From Sinonovacula constricta (taxonomy: Eukaryota; Mollusca; Bivalvia; Cardiida; Solecurtidae), in NCBI GenBank assembly GCA_007844125.1, contig CM017557.1:58244857-58308856 (forward strand): a DNA stretch of 64,000 nucleotides. The letters run 5' to 3'. Shown one piece after another: positions 36,161 to 50,279 of this stretch (the stretch's first letter is position 1; the number at the start of each line of letters is the position of its first letter). The notes beneath the pieces were generated by a model. It worked only from the letters and a program-made list of their open reading frames with translations. It had not been told where the DNA came from and ran no database searches. A program made the position numbers and the translations under genes.

Positions 36161-38015
36161 GCGTTTGCTTTGTAAAAAGAATAGGGTTTTAGAAAAATGT
36201 CTTTTAGTACTAGCTCAGGTTTATATGTAGTTTTCAGATCTTTAATTGCATAGTAAAAATACACATTCAAATTAAATGGTACTTCATAAAATGCGCCGTT
36301 TATTGATAAATTTTAAATATCAACATATATTTAATGTCTTCTATGTACGTTTACTAATTTCTCTAACATAATGACGTGATAAACCCAGTTTGGCTATCAC
36401 AAATGATCATGGTATCTAGAAACATTTGATTACTGTAAGATACAACAACACTTTTTTTTATTAATATTATACTTGAAAACTGTGTGCTGTATGTGTACGA
36501 TTCTGCATAGAAAATCTGAGATATAGATAGAAATCCGGAGATAATATTATAACATTTTAAATTACAACACGTCATTAGGGAAAGAAAAAATCATAATCCA
36601 TGACAATGTCAAAAGCGAAAGAAACACATGTCACATTAATGTGGTCGGTAATATGTAGTAGACTTTCAACTATTAAATAGGGCAGGTTGCTTTAAAACAT
36701 ATTATATTTACAATGTCATTTTTGTCAGAAATATCAACATGTCTTTGAAAATTGTATTTTACTATTTTTGTAATGAAACGGACAATTGCCAGTAAGTCTT
36801 AAAGATTCGTAATTGAAAATACGTTTTGTTAAAATAAACTGAAAGAAACAAAAATGAACAATGTCATGCTTTCATTTCCCATGCAAAATAGTAATGTTTA
36901 TGCTTCTTAAAAAGTAACGCCGTAAATCTTCTTGAAAAATGTTATGTTTATATAAATGTCAAAAACGGCGCCAATACATGTGCATGTACGAATATATTGC
37001 CTTATGACAAAGAAAAGACAAAAGAGACTCGATGTAAGATTATCAGATCACCCATCTTTGTCAATAAACTTCTGATTAAAACGCCTCTTGTCAAATGCAA
37101 GTAAATAACCGTACTGATATCAGAAGTCATCAGATTTTGCTTTACATTTCGGTGCTTTGCATAGTGACATAATAATAGTGTGTACTGCGTAAGAAGATTT
37201 ACGGTTTAAAGGAATCACACTTTTGATTTGTTTTTACAAAAGTACAGTACCGTTTACTGATCGTTAACTGCTAATGGTCGGCATGTGGGACCTTCTGTCA
37301 GGTCAAACGGTCGGGTATCTTTGTTCAAGAAGTTCGAAACTATTACGAAAGGAATACCTTTGTGCAAGGCCAGTCGGTTAACAGTAGTCCAAGTCTTCAG
37401 CGGATTGGTTGTGACTCGTATCTCATGATGTAACAAAAAAATAACTCGCCAAAGATAACGATTACAATAAAACATAAAATATTCACATAAAATGTTACAC
37501 CAATTTCCTCTGGTCGAGTGCAGAAATCGTTATTTTCAAGATGATCGCATTCATGTCTTCGTGCAAGAGTTTAACTATAACGTTTTGCATTTTTTCTTTA
37601 GATTGCCTAGACGTTTTACAAATTGTTTGGACAAATTGAAGAAAAGTGCTTTAGATTAGCAACGTACAAGGAAAGGAGTCTGATAGTAAGTTGCAAATTA
37701 AGAAAAGACTAGACAATATTGCGGCTTTTCTACTTAACTCTTTTAAGGAACCGACCTAAGGACTGATAAATAAAAGTGTATATCTTATATTTATTCTAGA
37801 ATGTATGTTCATCAACTGCATCAACAAGTTTGGTATCTAAATGCTCGAAGCACCATACTGTCTATATTATAGAGTTCAAGTTTTGACTTTATTTCCAAAT
37901 ATAAAAACTGCGTTATTATGAACCCGACTCTCTTAAATTTGCATCAGGTAAGAAGGATACATACCAATTATTATATCAGTTGAATGTGTCCGATTAGGTC
38001 ATCTATCGATCAATT
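36161..38015. other. AT-rich non-coding DNA
   Basis: A less AT-rich patch at 37,254-37,430 holds a 73-residue minus-strand frame of unknown nature; probably chance. Nothing else recognised. Confidence 0.45.
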
Positions 38016-38290
38016 TTTTTCTCTCTCTAGAGAGCAGGTAGGAGAGAGAGAGAGAGCAGAGAGAGAGAAGAGAAAGAAGAACGGAGAGAGAGAGCGAGCT
38101 TTGAGAGCGGACGTAGAAGGGAGAGCGAAAATAGAGGAGATAGCCCTCCCACAGACCTCTCTATCCTCGGCGATCGCATTATCGTATACTGGGCTCATCT
38201 CTTCTAGTCTCCTCTCTCTCTCTCCCTCCTCTCTCCTCACCTCCCGCCATCCCTCCCCCTCCCTCCTCTCTCTCTCTCTCTCTCTATATA
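38016..38290. repeat. Purine-rich then pyrimidine-rich low-complexity tract
   Basis: A GA-rich block (38,030-38,110) is followed, after about 90 bp of mixed sequence, by a CT/CCT-rich block (38,200-38,286) ending in TATATATA. The two blocks are complementary in composition and could fold back. Frames on both strands (38,010-38,298) are low-complexity shadows. Confidence 0.9.
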
Positions 38291-39204
38291 TATGTTGAAA
38301 TATATATTGAAATATCCGTTAATGACAGGAGAATTATGATCTTTTGACGTGTACACCATATCACTTCCACTTACACCCGACAGCCATAACTTGCAGTCGC
38401 AATTCTAAGAAGGTGGTAATAACAAAACGCGTTCTCTGGAGAAATTGTGTTTATAAAATCCCCGAAAATGTTCCAAATAGTATTGCATCAAAAAGTAAAG
38501 TATGCCCTTTCTACAGAAAAGTTGTTCAATGAACATTTTGAGTATTTAATGTTTTTCTTATGTGATATTGTTTGGATTTGAGAGCGACAAATTGTCCCAA
38601 TTAAATAACAAAAGCCGTGTTTACCAAGTGACGGAAATGCAAGTTAAAGAAACGAAGGTCCAAAAAGCAGTTTCACAATATCCTTAACTAAACATACGCA
38701 TTGAAATACGCACAGGTTACACAGTTCTAAACTGATTTACGAAAACTGTTATCAAGCAATCACGCATACTCAATAGTATTTTACAAGACATCGTGGAGTA
38801 TCCTTACAACAGTCAAAATCCGAACTATTAGTTTTGTCCTTCGTAAATCTGTCATTATGGTATAAAGGATAAATAATAAATATATGCATAATTTATAACA
38901 TGTTTCTAGTTATTTCATCATTTTACATATTTTATGACGTCTCTGATAGGTTTACTTTTGGTCTAAAGAAAAATCGAAAAATAATGGTGACATACACGAG
39001 ATACCACAGTAATGGACGCTTTGCAGGGTAATAGGCATTAACATAACTTTGACAACATTGTTGGTAGCTAAGTCATTGACATGTATTCGTCAGTTGTAAA
39101 AATGCGATGTATAACCTTATAATTCGATGTTTAGTAAAACTATACATATTGTAGAATCTCAAAAAGACATTGTTTTTATGTAAAAAAACCCAGTAGTATA
39201 TATA
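38291..39204. other. AT-rich non-coding DNA
   Basis: No recognised element. Confidence 0.5.
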
Positions 39205-39206
39205 TA

Positions 39207-40059
39207 CAGTCAACTCTCGCTATCTCAAATTTCAAGGGACCGTAGAAAATAGTTTGAGATATCCGAAGTTTGAGTGATCCGAATTTAAGGATAGTATGTG
39301 TAAATCTTAAAAATCTTACCTGCTACACGATGACTGGTAATGACTGAAATTCCTTGTTATATCTGCCACTGTAAACTAAGTTTCTGCAAGTTTGTGTGGT
39401 TTTGCATGTTTAAAGTGATATTAGATTTTAAAATGTAATTTAATATTCTTCTTTTTATTGTAGGTTGTTGCGTCGTCGTAAGTGCATGGCCTTTTTAGAT
39501 TAATCAGATTGCTCGACACTTTTTCGTGTCTGGTCTGTTGCCATGACCAATCTTATTTTTTTATTCAATAATCAGTACGTGTATTGTGGGTAGGTAGTGG
39601 AAGAATGATAAAATCACTAACGCGACCTCTCATTTTATTTACAAGTTAAGAAGGCCGTGTCAACAAGTTCTCAAAAACTGTTACAACAACAAGTACAAAC
39701 TGAAACACTTTAATCAGCGTTAATTGATTAACGAAATTGTTGTTCATTAAATCAGCTAATTAAATAATAATCGATTAACCTCTTCTCTAAATTACGTGAC
39801 ATCCTGATTGCCGATAATTGGCGATAAAACTCGCGCACAAATCTTCGCGAGTTTCACGGTAGGTGTGAAAATCACTATTGTTGCAGTTTTGCATCTTATA
39901 GCAATTTGAAGTTTGAGATAGACCAACTGATTTCAACAGTTTTATACGTGTGGGGACAAAGAATTTAGTTTGATATATCCGATAATTTGACACATCCGAA
40001 TTTGACTAAAGCGGAGTCGAATTATATAGAAACTATAGGGAAAAAACGAGAGTTGACTA
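39207..40059. mobile_element. pogo/Tigger-like non-autonomous DNA transposon (853 bp)
   Basis: The left end CAGTCAACTCTCGCTATCTC (from 39,207) and the inverted right end (AGTCAACTCTCG read from the minus strand, 40,047-40,058) form terminal inverted repeats. Subterminal words such as GAGATATCCGAAGTTTGAG on the left and GATATATCCGATAATTTGA on the right are also mutually inverted. TA flanks both ends, although the surroundings are TA-rich. CTCTCG ends with repeated GATATCCGAA words and TA target sites are typical of pogo/Tigger elements. No transposase frame survives inside, so it would need a transposase supplied from elsewhere. The last right-end base is A instead of the expected G. Confidence 0.82.
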
Positions 40060-40394
40060 TATATATATATATATTATATTGTATAAGTTTTTTATCTTTT
40101 TACTTTAAAACAATGTCTTTTTTGAGAAAATTAAATATAAGTTAGACCGTCAACAGCTGCGTGTGATACACACCCTGAAATAGTGATAAACGTTTTGATA
40201 AAACCCTTTAAATATTCTGACAGTTTCAGTAATCTAACTTAAGTGAATGTGCTAAAGCTTTACAATGTGTGCGACAAAGTCCTTTTGAACTTTCAAAGTA
40301 TTGCTAAATGATATTGTATAAGCATAGTTCATCCAGCAATTCAAAGAAATTCTTATATTTTGATACAGATCATATCCATTCCCGTTATATGTAA

Positions 40395-40760
40395 ATGATA
40401 TTTCATTTTTCCCAAGTGTTTGTTACAGACAGGGAAATGGTCACCAATTCTGGTGCTTCCATATCTGAAGATTGGCCACAGTCTGCAGACATTAAGCAGA
40501 GAGGCCCGCTTAAGTGCTTTGGGGATATGCTGTCTAAAGAGATAACTATATTACTTAGTGCCTTAATAGCAGAAATGACCAAAGAGATACATTACGACTT
40601 ATGGAATGTGAGACACCCGGAATAATTTGGCTGCTCAATTTTCAATTTCATTTTATATTTACGACAAGTACATGCAAGACGGCTTTATTGTTTTCATGCA
40701 GGTACCGTTTTATGTGAAAACATGCGTTAGACTATTAAACAATATGGTTACACCATAACT
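40395..40760 (+). repeat. Diverged segment IV, copy 2
   Basis: CCCGCTTAAGTGCTTTGGGG, ATTACTTAGTGCC, ACTTATGGAATGTGAGACAC and AAACATGCGTTAGACTATTAA align in order with 41,428-41,690. A 76-residue open frame (40,395-40,625) lies here, but the partner copy has stops in the matching frame, so I do not call a gene. Confidence 0.5.
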
Positions 40761-40833
40761 AAATAAAACTAAGTACTTCTGTATACAAGATAAGTAAGTA
40801 CGCATTGTATTTATTCATAGACAAATTTGAGTA

Positions 40834-41140
40834 CCGAACACGGTAGCGCAATCGGTAGAGCGTCGGCTCCAGGTACGAGAGGTCCCGGGTTCGATTCCGG
40901 GCTGCAACATACTAAAGTCGTTAAAAATAGTAGTGGTATAGCTCTCTTGCTAACGCTTAAACACATATAAGGGTAGTTCTACGACTGATTGACCCGGTTT
41001 CAGGATAATGTTACTAGTGTGGTAACATGCCAGGTGTTCACAGCATGCTATGCACAGTGAAAGCAGCACGATATCTGCTTAAAGAGGACTTCCTCTACAT
41101 ATGACTGAAATGGCGTTGGTGGGACCATTAACAACAATAC
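40834..41140 (+). mobile_element. tRNA-derived SINE, family S2, best-preserved copy
   Basis: The head has box A GTAGCGCAATCGGTAGAGCG (about 40,843-40,862) and a perfect box B GGTTCGATTCC (40,888-40,898), the internal promoters for RNA polymerase III. The body reads AAAGTCGTTAAAA, TAGTAGTGGTATAGC, CTAACGCT, GTAGTTCTACGACTGA, ACCCGGTTTCAGG, CACAGTGAAAGCAGCACG and ends with GCGTTGGTGGGACCATTAAC. Its TAGTAGTGG...CTAACGCT core and a GCACAGT word are shared with family S1, although the heads and tails differ. Three minus-strand relatives lie at 10,100, 10,595 and 63,866. It sits between two copies of segment IV. Confidence 0.9.
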
Positions 41141-41339
41141 CAGTTAAATAATATGCTAATAAGCTTTAGCTGTTTTCAATTCTTAAAAGATACATCACAT
41201 AAAGGTTTTCAGCTATTCAACAATTTCACACTTGTATTGTTCTTATTTAGCGTTTGTCTTCTGTCTTCTTGCATTTAGTCACAGAACACTTTTATTCCCA
41301 TAACCTGCCAATTAATTTTACCTTGGTAGTTGCCTCAGA

Positions 41340-41700
41340 CAAAGAAAGGAATTTTCTAGGAAGTCTCTACTGTCTATAATTGAAGCAGATCCAGGAAACA
41401 GTATATAACACAGATAGACCCACTTTAGTGCTGTAGGCAGTTACCGTCTTATAGGAAATTAATCTAGATTACTAAGTGCGGCAGAAGCAGGATTCAGCGA
41501 AATAGACAAATGCTTCCTTATGGAATGTAAGACGCCGTTCCTAAGTAGGAGTTTCATTTTTCATATACTGACCATGTAGTTTATAAACAATGTTCTAACA
41601 CTTTTGTTTACGTCTAATATGTTGCATGTTGCTCAACGTACATATTGGTATAAACATGCGTCAATTATTAACTTCTCCTTTTTGAGGCTGTGGGCGGCTT
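41340..41700 (+). repeat. Diverged segment IV, copy 3
   Basis: CCCACTTTAGTGCTGTAGG, ATTACTAAGTGCGGC, CTTATGGAATGTAAGACGCC and AAACATGCGTCAATTATTAA match copy 2 in order, offset about 920 bp, most of which is the SINE and its flanks. Confidence 0.5.
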
Positions 41701-42909
41701 CTTAAGTTCATCGAAAAGTAGTTATATGTCTAGAAAAAATCATGCTGAAATATTTAATAAATCCATAAAGAAAAGAGTATAATGAATGTTCATTCTGCAA
41801 AGCCACGATTCCCCCCAGCTTGATTAATATATAACTAAAGTCGGTGCCACAGTTGTGCAAAGAGTTGAGGCAGTCATCGCTGAGAAGCTCCGTGGGCTGG
41901 TATGTATATTATATCTGAGGAAAACAGTGAAAGCGGCAAACCTGCGTACACTGTGTGCATATCATAAATAGTTATAATTTGTGGCGTTTCTTTTTTAGAG
42001 GCGAAAACTGATTCAGTGGGTAATGTTAACCAATATTGATCTCATTAAATGACTTCCTTCAACACACCAAAATATAAGTGAACTCTGACGAAGTTGTCAC
42101 TGTTTTTGTCAGTCTAATAATGAGTAGAAGTGAGACAACGAAGTGGATAACGAGGCGTCATAATTATAAGTATATCTGATTTGAGTGTCTAAAACGAAAA
42201 AAACAAACTATTAATACAAAAGTATTAAAAATGTCTACATTTGTTTAACTTCTTATAATGTAAACAAATTTAACAATGTCTACTATGGTTGTAAAACACA
42301 ATTTCGATTGTCAAAAGTGATGATTTTGCGAAAGATGTAATATGAATGAACAATTATATCAATAAATCAAAAATTACTGAATTAGGGTTTTTTATTTATA
42401 AGCTAATATAGGAAATACGCTGTGTATTATATATTTACGCTATCATAAGCACAAGCATTACTTGACTTGAGTCCGTTCTATTGCAATCAGTATAGATGTT
42501 TACTCGTGTAAGATAGTGCTATGTAGGGCTTATTTTAAATTGCACGTTACACATTTTAAAATGGTTATGTTATTTACATTTCATTTGAATATCTTTGATC
42601 AAATCAGTAAGAACGAAAATTATGAGGAAAACAAATACAAAACACATTTTCATTTCATTGTAAAAATAGGCCACACTAAAACATAGTTAATTATTTATAA
42701 AAGAAAATATTACAGTTACATATAAATAAATAGCCTTTGGGTGCAAAAATATAAATATCTCCATATACACAGATAGTGAAATAATTAAGTGTTAAGATAA
42801 TTATGAACAATATAGTCATCTTTTATAATCAATACTAAGAACATGTCAGTGTAAAGTCTAAAGCAATATGCAAGTAGTCAAACAAATACAACTTGCATTC
42901 AATTTTATC
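41701..42909. other. AT-rich non-coding DNA
   Basis: No recognised element or gene. Confidence 0.5.
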
Positions 42910-42917
42910 CTAATCAG

Positions 42918-43682
42918 TAGGGCTGCGTACCGGTATTCGATATATATCGAGAACCGGTATTTAGGGTTTGATAGGTATATCGTATCGAACGTTTATGTAT
43001 CGACTGAAATATCGGTCCCATAACAAAATTTAAAATACATCAAATTAAACAGATATCGGCTTGCATTTCTCGCAATCTGAAAACATGTTGTTGTTGTTGT
43101 TTTTGTGACGTCGTTGTATGGCTAAAACCCGTCCTCTACGGTCCTCCGCGGCAGACTCGGTTGCTTAATGTTATTTTGTCGAGGTGAGTTTGGTTGCGGA
43201 TTCTTTTAAATGATTCAAATCCTTAATGGATGATAAGTTGATAACTAATGATAACACTTTCTTAGCTTGAAACGTTTATAAATTTATTTTAGCTAGATTG
43301 TTTATCGAAACAAATCCCACTTTAGTTCAATAGTGTGCCGTCCGATTCTAGTACCGTCATAGACCGGCTTTTACACCATACATTTGAATACTCTTCTATT
43401 TAAAGATAAAAATCCGTTCGTCTGCAACTTTGCGAATATGCCGCCTCCAAAAAGTAAAGTTTGGGAGTATTTTGATCGCAAACCAGATGGAGCCCAGTGT
43501 AAACTATGTAATAAAAATGTTACAAGTAAGGGTGGCAACACTACGAATTTTAAAACAACAGAGTTTTTCTTTCTTTATTATATTATATAAAATATCATAA
43601 ATATCATATGATATATCGAATATCGGTCATTTTGTATCGATACAGATATCGTATCGATCATTTTGACCGATAGGCAGCCCTA
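42918..43682 (+). mobile_element. Internally deleted hAT transposon (765 bp) with perfect 8-bp target duplication
   Basis: The ends are TAGGGCTGCGTACCGGTATT and its inverse (ATAGGCAGCCCTA at the right): nine perfect terminal inverted-repeat bases, then scattered matches, plus mirrored subterminal ATATCG/TCGATA words on both sides. CTAATCAG occurs immediately before (42,910-42,917) and after (43,683-43,690) the element, an exact 8-bp duplication, the hallmark of hAT transposition. The only coding remnant is a truncated BED zinc finger. The catalytic RNase-H-like core and dimerisation domain of the transposase are absent, so the element is non-autonomous. Confidence 0.95.
43438..43590 (+). pseudogene. 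Truncated BED-type zinc finger (N-terminus of a hAT/ZBED transposase)
   Basis: The frame from ATG at 43,438 encodes 50 residues starting MPPPKSKVWEYFDR, followed by CKLCNKNV and GGNTTNFKT. This is the first half of a BED zinc finger: the aromatic KVWEYF opening and the Cys pair (CxxC) are present, but the following His/Cys pair that completes zinc binding is missing. Sequence identity to the family ends after NFKT, then runs into a phenylalanine-rich read-through and stops at TAA. In intact elements the finger binds the transposon's own ends and the transposase core follows. An in-frame upstream ATG exists at 43,384, but the family start is the MPPPKSK methionine. About 520 bp of leader, possibly with the promoter, precede it. 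A lone half finger is unlikely to bind DNA. Confidence 0.85.
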
Positions 43683-43690
43683 CTAATCAG

Positions 43691-44732
43691 ACAGAATATT
43701 TGATTGATTAAATGCTTAAACGTTTAAAATAGTAAGAAATAAAACTGCTGAATAGATTTACTCAACATAACATTAGGCAAGAAATGTAAGTACACATAAC
43801 AATACAAAATATATTTATTTATAGATATAAAAAAATATACTTACCCTAATATAACTAAACAAAACTATATAGTAAATGACAACAACAAAGGTAAAAACCC
43901 AAGCGAACACCTCGTAAGGCATGAATTAACTTCGAATAAATTATGTTCCATTGAAAGAATTACATCCGGTATGTTGAAAGCTGTATTCAAACATTGTGCG
44001 AGTCGCCATACATATTTGTTGTCTATATGCAATCGTTCCTTGAAAAGTCCAATGAATGGCGCCATGTAGTTTTATAATCAACTGAAGTACGGCGTTTTCA
44101 TGCATCGAATTTCGGTTATTATTCAACTTTGGTGAATATCAGAATTAAATTAGACTGTAGATTGTTGCTTTATTACATTACCTGTCACATAAAATTGTTA
44201 ATATTCCATATGTGTATGTAAGATTTGTTTAATTTAAATTACAGTTGTTACGAAGATGTACTACATGTATGTTACAGTTAAATGTAATGCTCTATTTTAT
44301 TGTTTGTAAACGGACCTTTTTCCCATTGACACAAATACAATATAACTTAAAGACATGAAAAGTTGACGGCATTGTAAACCTTTTAATAGCAACAAAGTTT
44401 TGCTGTTTCTTGCTCGTTTTGTTGTTAAGCAGCAATGTACCGTGTTTGAACAAGATCTCGACTGCAACCGTTGACGCTTTGCAACCATGCTCTCTTGTAG
44501 CAGTACATAAAACAACCACTCAACAAGATTCTGTAGCTCAGAGGAAACAGCACAGACGATCCTACAAGAAGAAATTTGTTGGAATCAGACAAAAAGGGAG
44601 AATTGTTTTCTATTATACTGTTGTTGTTTTTCTAACTTTGCCACCTGGTCAATCTATTCATAGTTACTAAATGTAAAGTAACAAACGATTCTCGCATTAG
44701 TTCAATAATACTAAAATATGACAAAGACCTAT
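43691..44732. other. AT-rich DNA with unassigned opposite-strand frames
   Basis: Frames overlap on both strands at 44,292-44,670. A basic stretch (QRKQHRRSYKKKF) occurs on the plus strand but no domain is recognisable. Possibly an old repeat, not called as a gene. Confidence 0.4.
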
Positions 44733-44875
44733 GAGCATTGCAGCATATACCAAAATTTGAAAAGGCACAGAGCAAAGGTATTCACATGCATGCGAAATGT
44801 AAAAGCAAGAATAAATCTGTGATGAGTCATTAAACAAAAAGAGCAAACCCAATAGTTACCGCCTTTTTCAGTGCA
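44733..44875 (-). repeat. Partial interspersed family X copy
   Basis: CATTGCAGCATATACCAAAA, AAAGGTATTCACATGCATGC, GATGAGTCATTAAACAAAAAG and TTACCGCC match the first half of the copies at 32,494 and 34,255. Similarity stops at the start of the GC-rich core. Confidence 0.72.
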
Positions 44876-46061
44876 TTGCCACGAGGAATTTAGGCGGATT
44901 GTGTCAGAATTTCAGATGCGAATAAATTACATGCCATAAGTAATCAGCATATTTGCTATGCATTATTTGTTGTTGTTTTTATTATTTTCACAACAAGTAC
45001 CTTATAATTAAGTACGCATATAGATTCAAGCATGCAATTATACAAGATTTAATCACAAATAATGTAACTGGACTTTAAATTTCATATAGTTTATTCTCTC
45101 AAACGTGGTGTTTTATACGCTCGCAAGGTGATGAAATTGTTACCATTCACACTAATATCCTTTAGCATATGACCCTATCTATTCAGTTTAGTTGAGTAAT
45201 TATTGATATTGCTAATCAGTTTTAAAAGCAAAGGAAAGAAACGAATGACGTATATAAGACAAGAGTTTTTAAAGTTTTATACAGTGTTTCATTAACAACA
45301 ACAATAACAACAACATTCATTGACATTCATTTGCCATTGGTCATACAGAGTATTTGGCATAAACTGGTCATTTACATAAAAAACGATAGTATAAACAGAT
45401 AGCTTAAATTTTACATACCGATTATTGATACAGGCAGAATATATGCACCATGCCATCACTTAAGAAATGGAATTGCAACATTATTAATACAAATTAGCAA
45501 AACCTTACTACATTACAATAACATCACATATGTGGTACGTACCTTAAATAAATATAGCGTCACTCGATAATTTCTGGTATTAAATAGGAAAAAATGAGAT
45601 ATAGAATCGGTATTTTGACAACGTTCGGATGTTACCAACAAAACCTATATCTTCAATATATAAAATTTATTTTAATTAATGCACAATTATTCTAGTAATA
45701 TATTTTATACAGACAATGTATTAACTAAGGTTACTAAATCATGGACATTTTTGTCAGAACCGAGATAAATGTAAGCACTTTGTCTGCAAACGGGATTCTG
45801 CCAACTCTATCCAGAGGCAACTGTATTGGCAGCTTTTCTTTTTGGGAAGGAAGACTCGTTGAACCTTCACTTAGCGCTTCATCAAAGTGGAAAATTATGT
45901 CCTAAAGCACAGTGTAGACGAGTTAGTTAGTTATAAGCATCGACTGACTTTATAACGAAACGGTTGCGTAACACGGTAATTAAATCTGCACTTTGAGTTG
46001 CGTAGATTATCGTTGTCCATTTACCACAAATTAATATGTTTATAGTTAGTGGTCATGAAAT
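44876..46061. other. AT-rich non-coding DNA
   Basis: Contains an AAC/AAT-rich patch at 45,294-45,315. Nothing else recognised. Confidence 0.5.
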
Positions 46062-46220
46062 GTTATGAGGTTCATTGTATTGCGTTATGAGGTTCATTGT
46101 ATTGCGTTATGAGGTTCATTGTATTGCGTTATGAGGTTCAATGTATTGCGTTATGAGGTTCATTGTATTGCGTTATGAGGTTCATTGTATTGCGTTATGA
46201 GGTTCATTGTATTGCGTTGC
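46062..46220 (+). repeat. 22-bp satellite, seven copies
   Basis: GTTATGAGGTTCATTGTATT plus GC repeats seven times in strict 22-bp steps; the only clear difference is one A (TTCAATG) in the fourth copy. The low divergence implies recent expansion. Confidence 0.97.
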
Positions 46221-46484
46221 CCTTTCTATTACGTGTAAGTACGCAGAAATGCACAACGTCGGGTGTATTAGTTGTTCGTATCACTTAAAATTAAATTATT
46301 GTCCAAATCTAATAAATTGAATACTAGAATACTAGATTTACAACGTCAAAACAACAAGCCAAACAAAGAATATTGCATTCATAATACATTCGCCTTTCTG
46401 AAAGATGGTGTCTGTTTCCTTTGTGTTTACGCATTTTACGCTATCTGTGTTTTATATACTGATCACTTTCAATCATAATATATG

Positions 46485-46571
46485 TAATAATAATAATAAT
46501 AACAATAATAATACTACTAATAATAATAATGGTGCTGATGTTGTCGTTGTTGTTGTTGTTGATGATGATGT

Positions 46572-46603
<32 letters not shown>

Positions 46604-46680
46604 GCATTATTATTATTTATGTTATTATTATTATTATTATTATTATTATATGCTTATTATTTTTATGTTTATTATTGTTA
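46485..46680. repeat. Mixed trinucleotide tract (AAT, GTT, GAT, ATT)
   Basis: Successive AAT, GTT, GAT and ATT runs. Translated in one frame it gives poly-N, poly-V and poly-D runs (102 residues, 46,405-46,713), a by-product of simple repeats. Confidence 0.95.
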
Positions 46681-50275
<3,595 letters not shown>

Positions 50276-50279
50276 TCAC

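Noticed and set aside
37254..37475. 73-residue minus-strand frame in a less AT-rich patch
   Set aside because: No domain recognised; too short and isolated to support.
40395..40625. 76-residue frame as a possible exon
   Set aside because: The homologous stretch at 41.4 kb has stops in the matching frame; no domain recognised.
40834..40905. Functional tRNA gene
   Set aside because: Boxes A and B are good, but the anticodon arm and acceptor stem do not fold properly and a SINE body follows.
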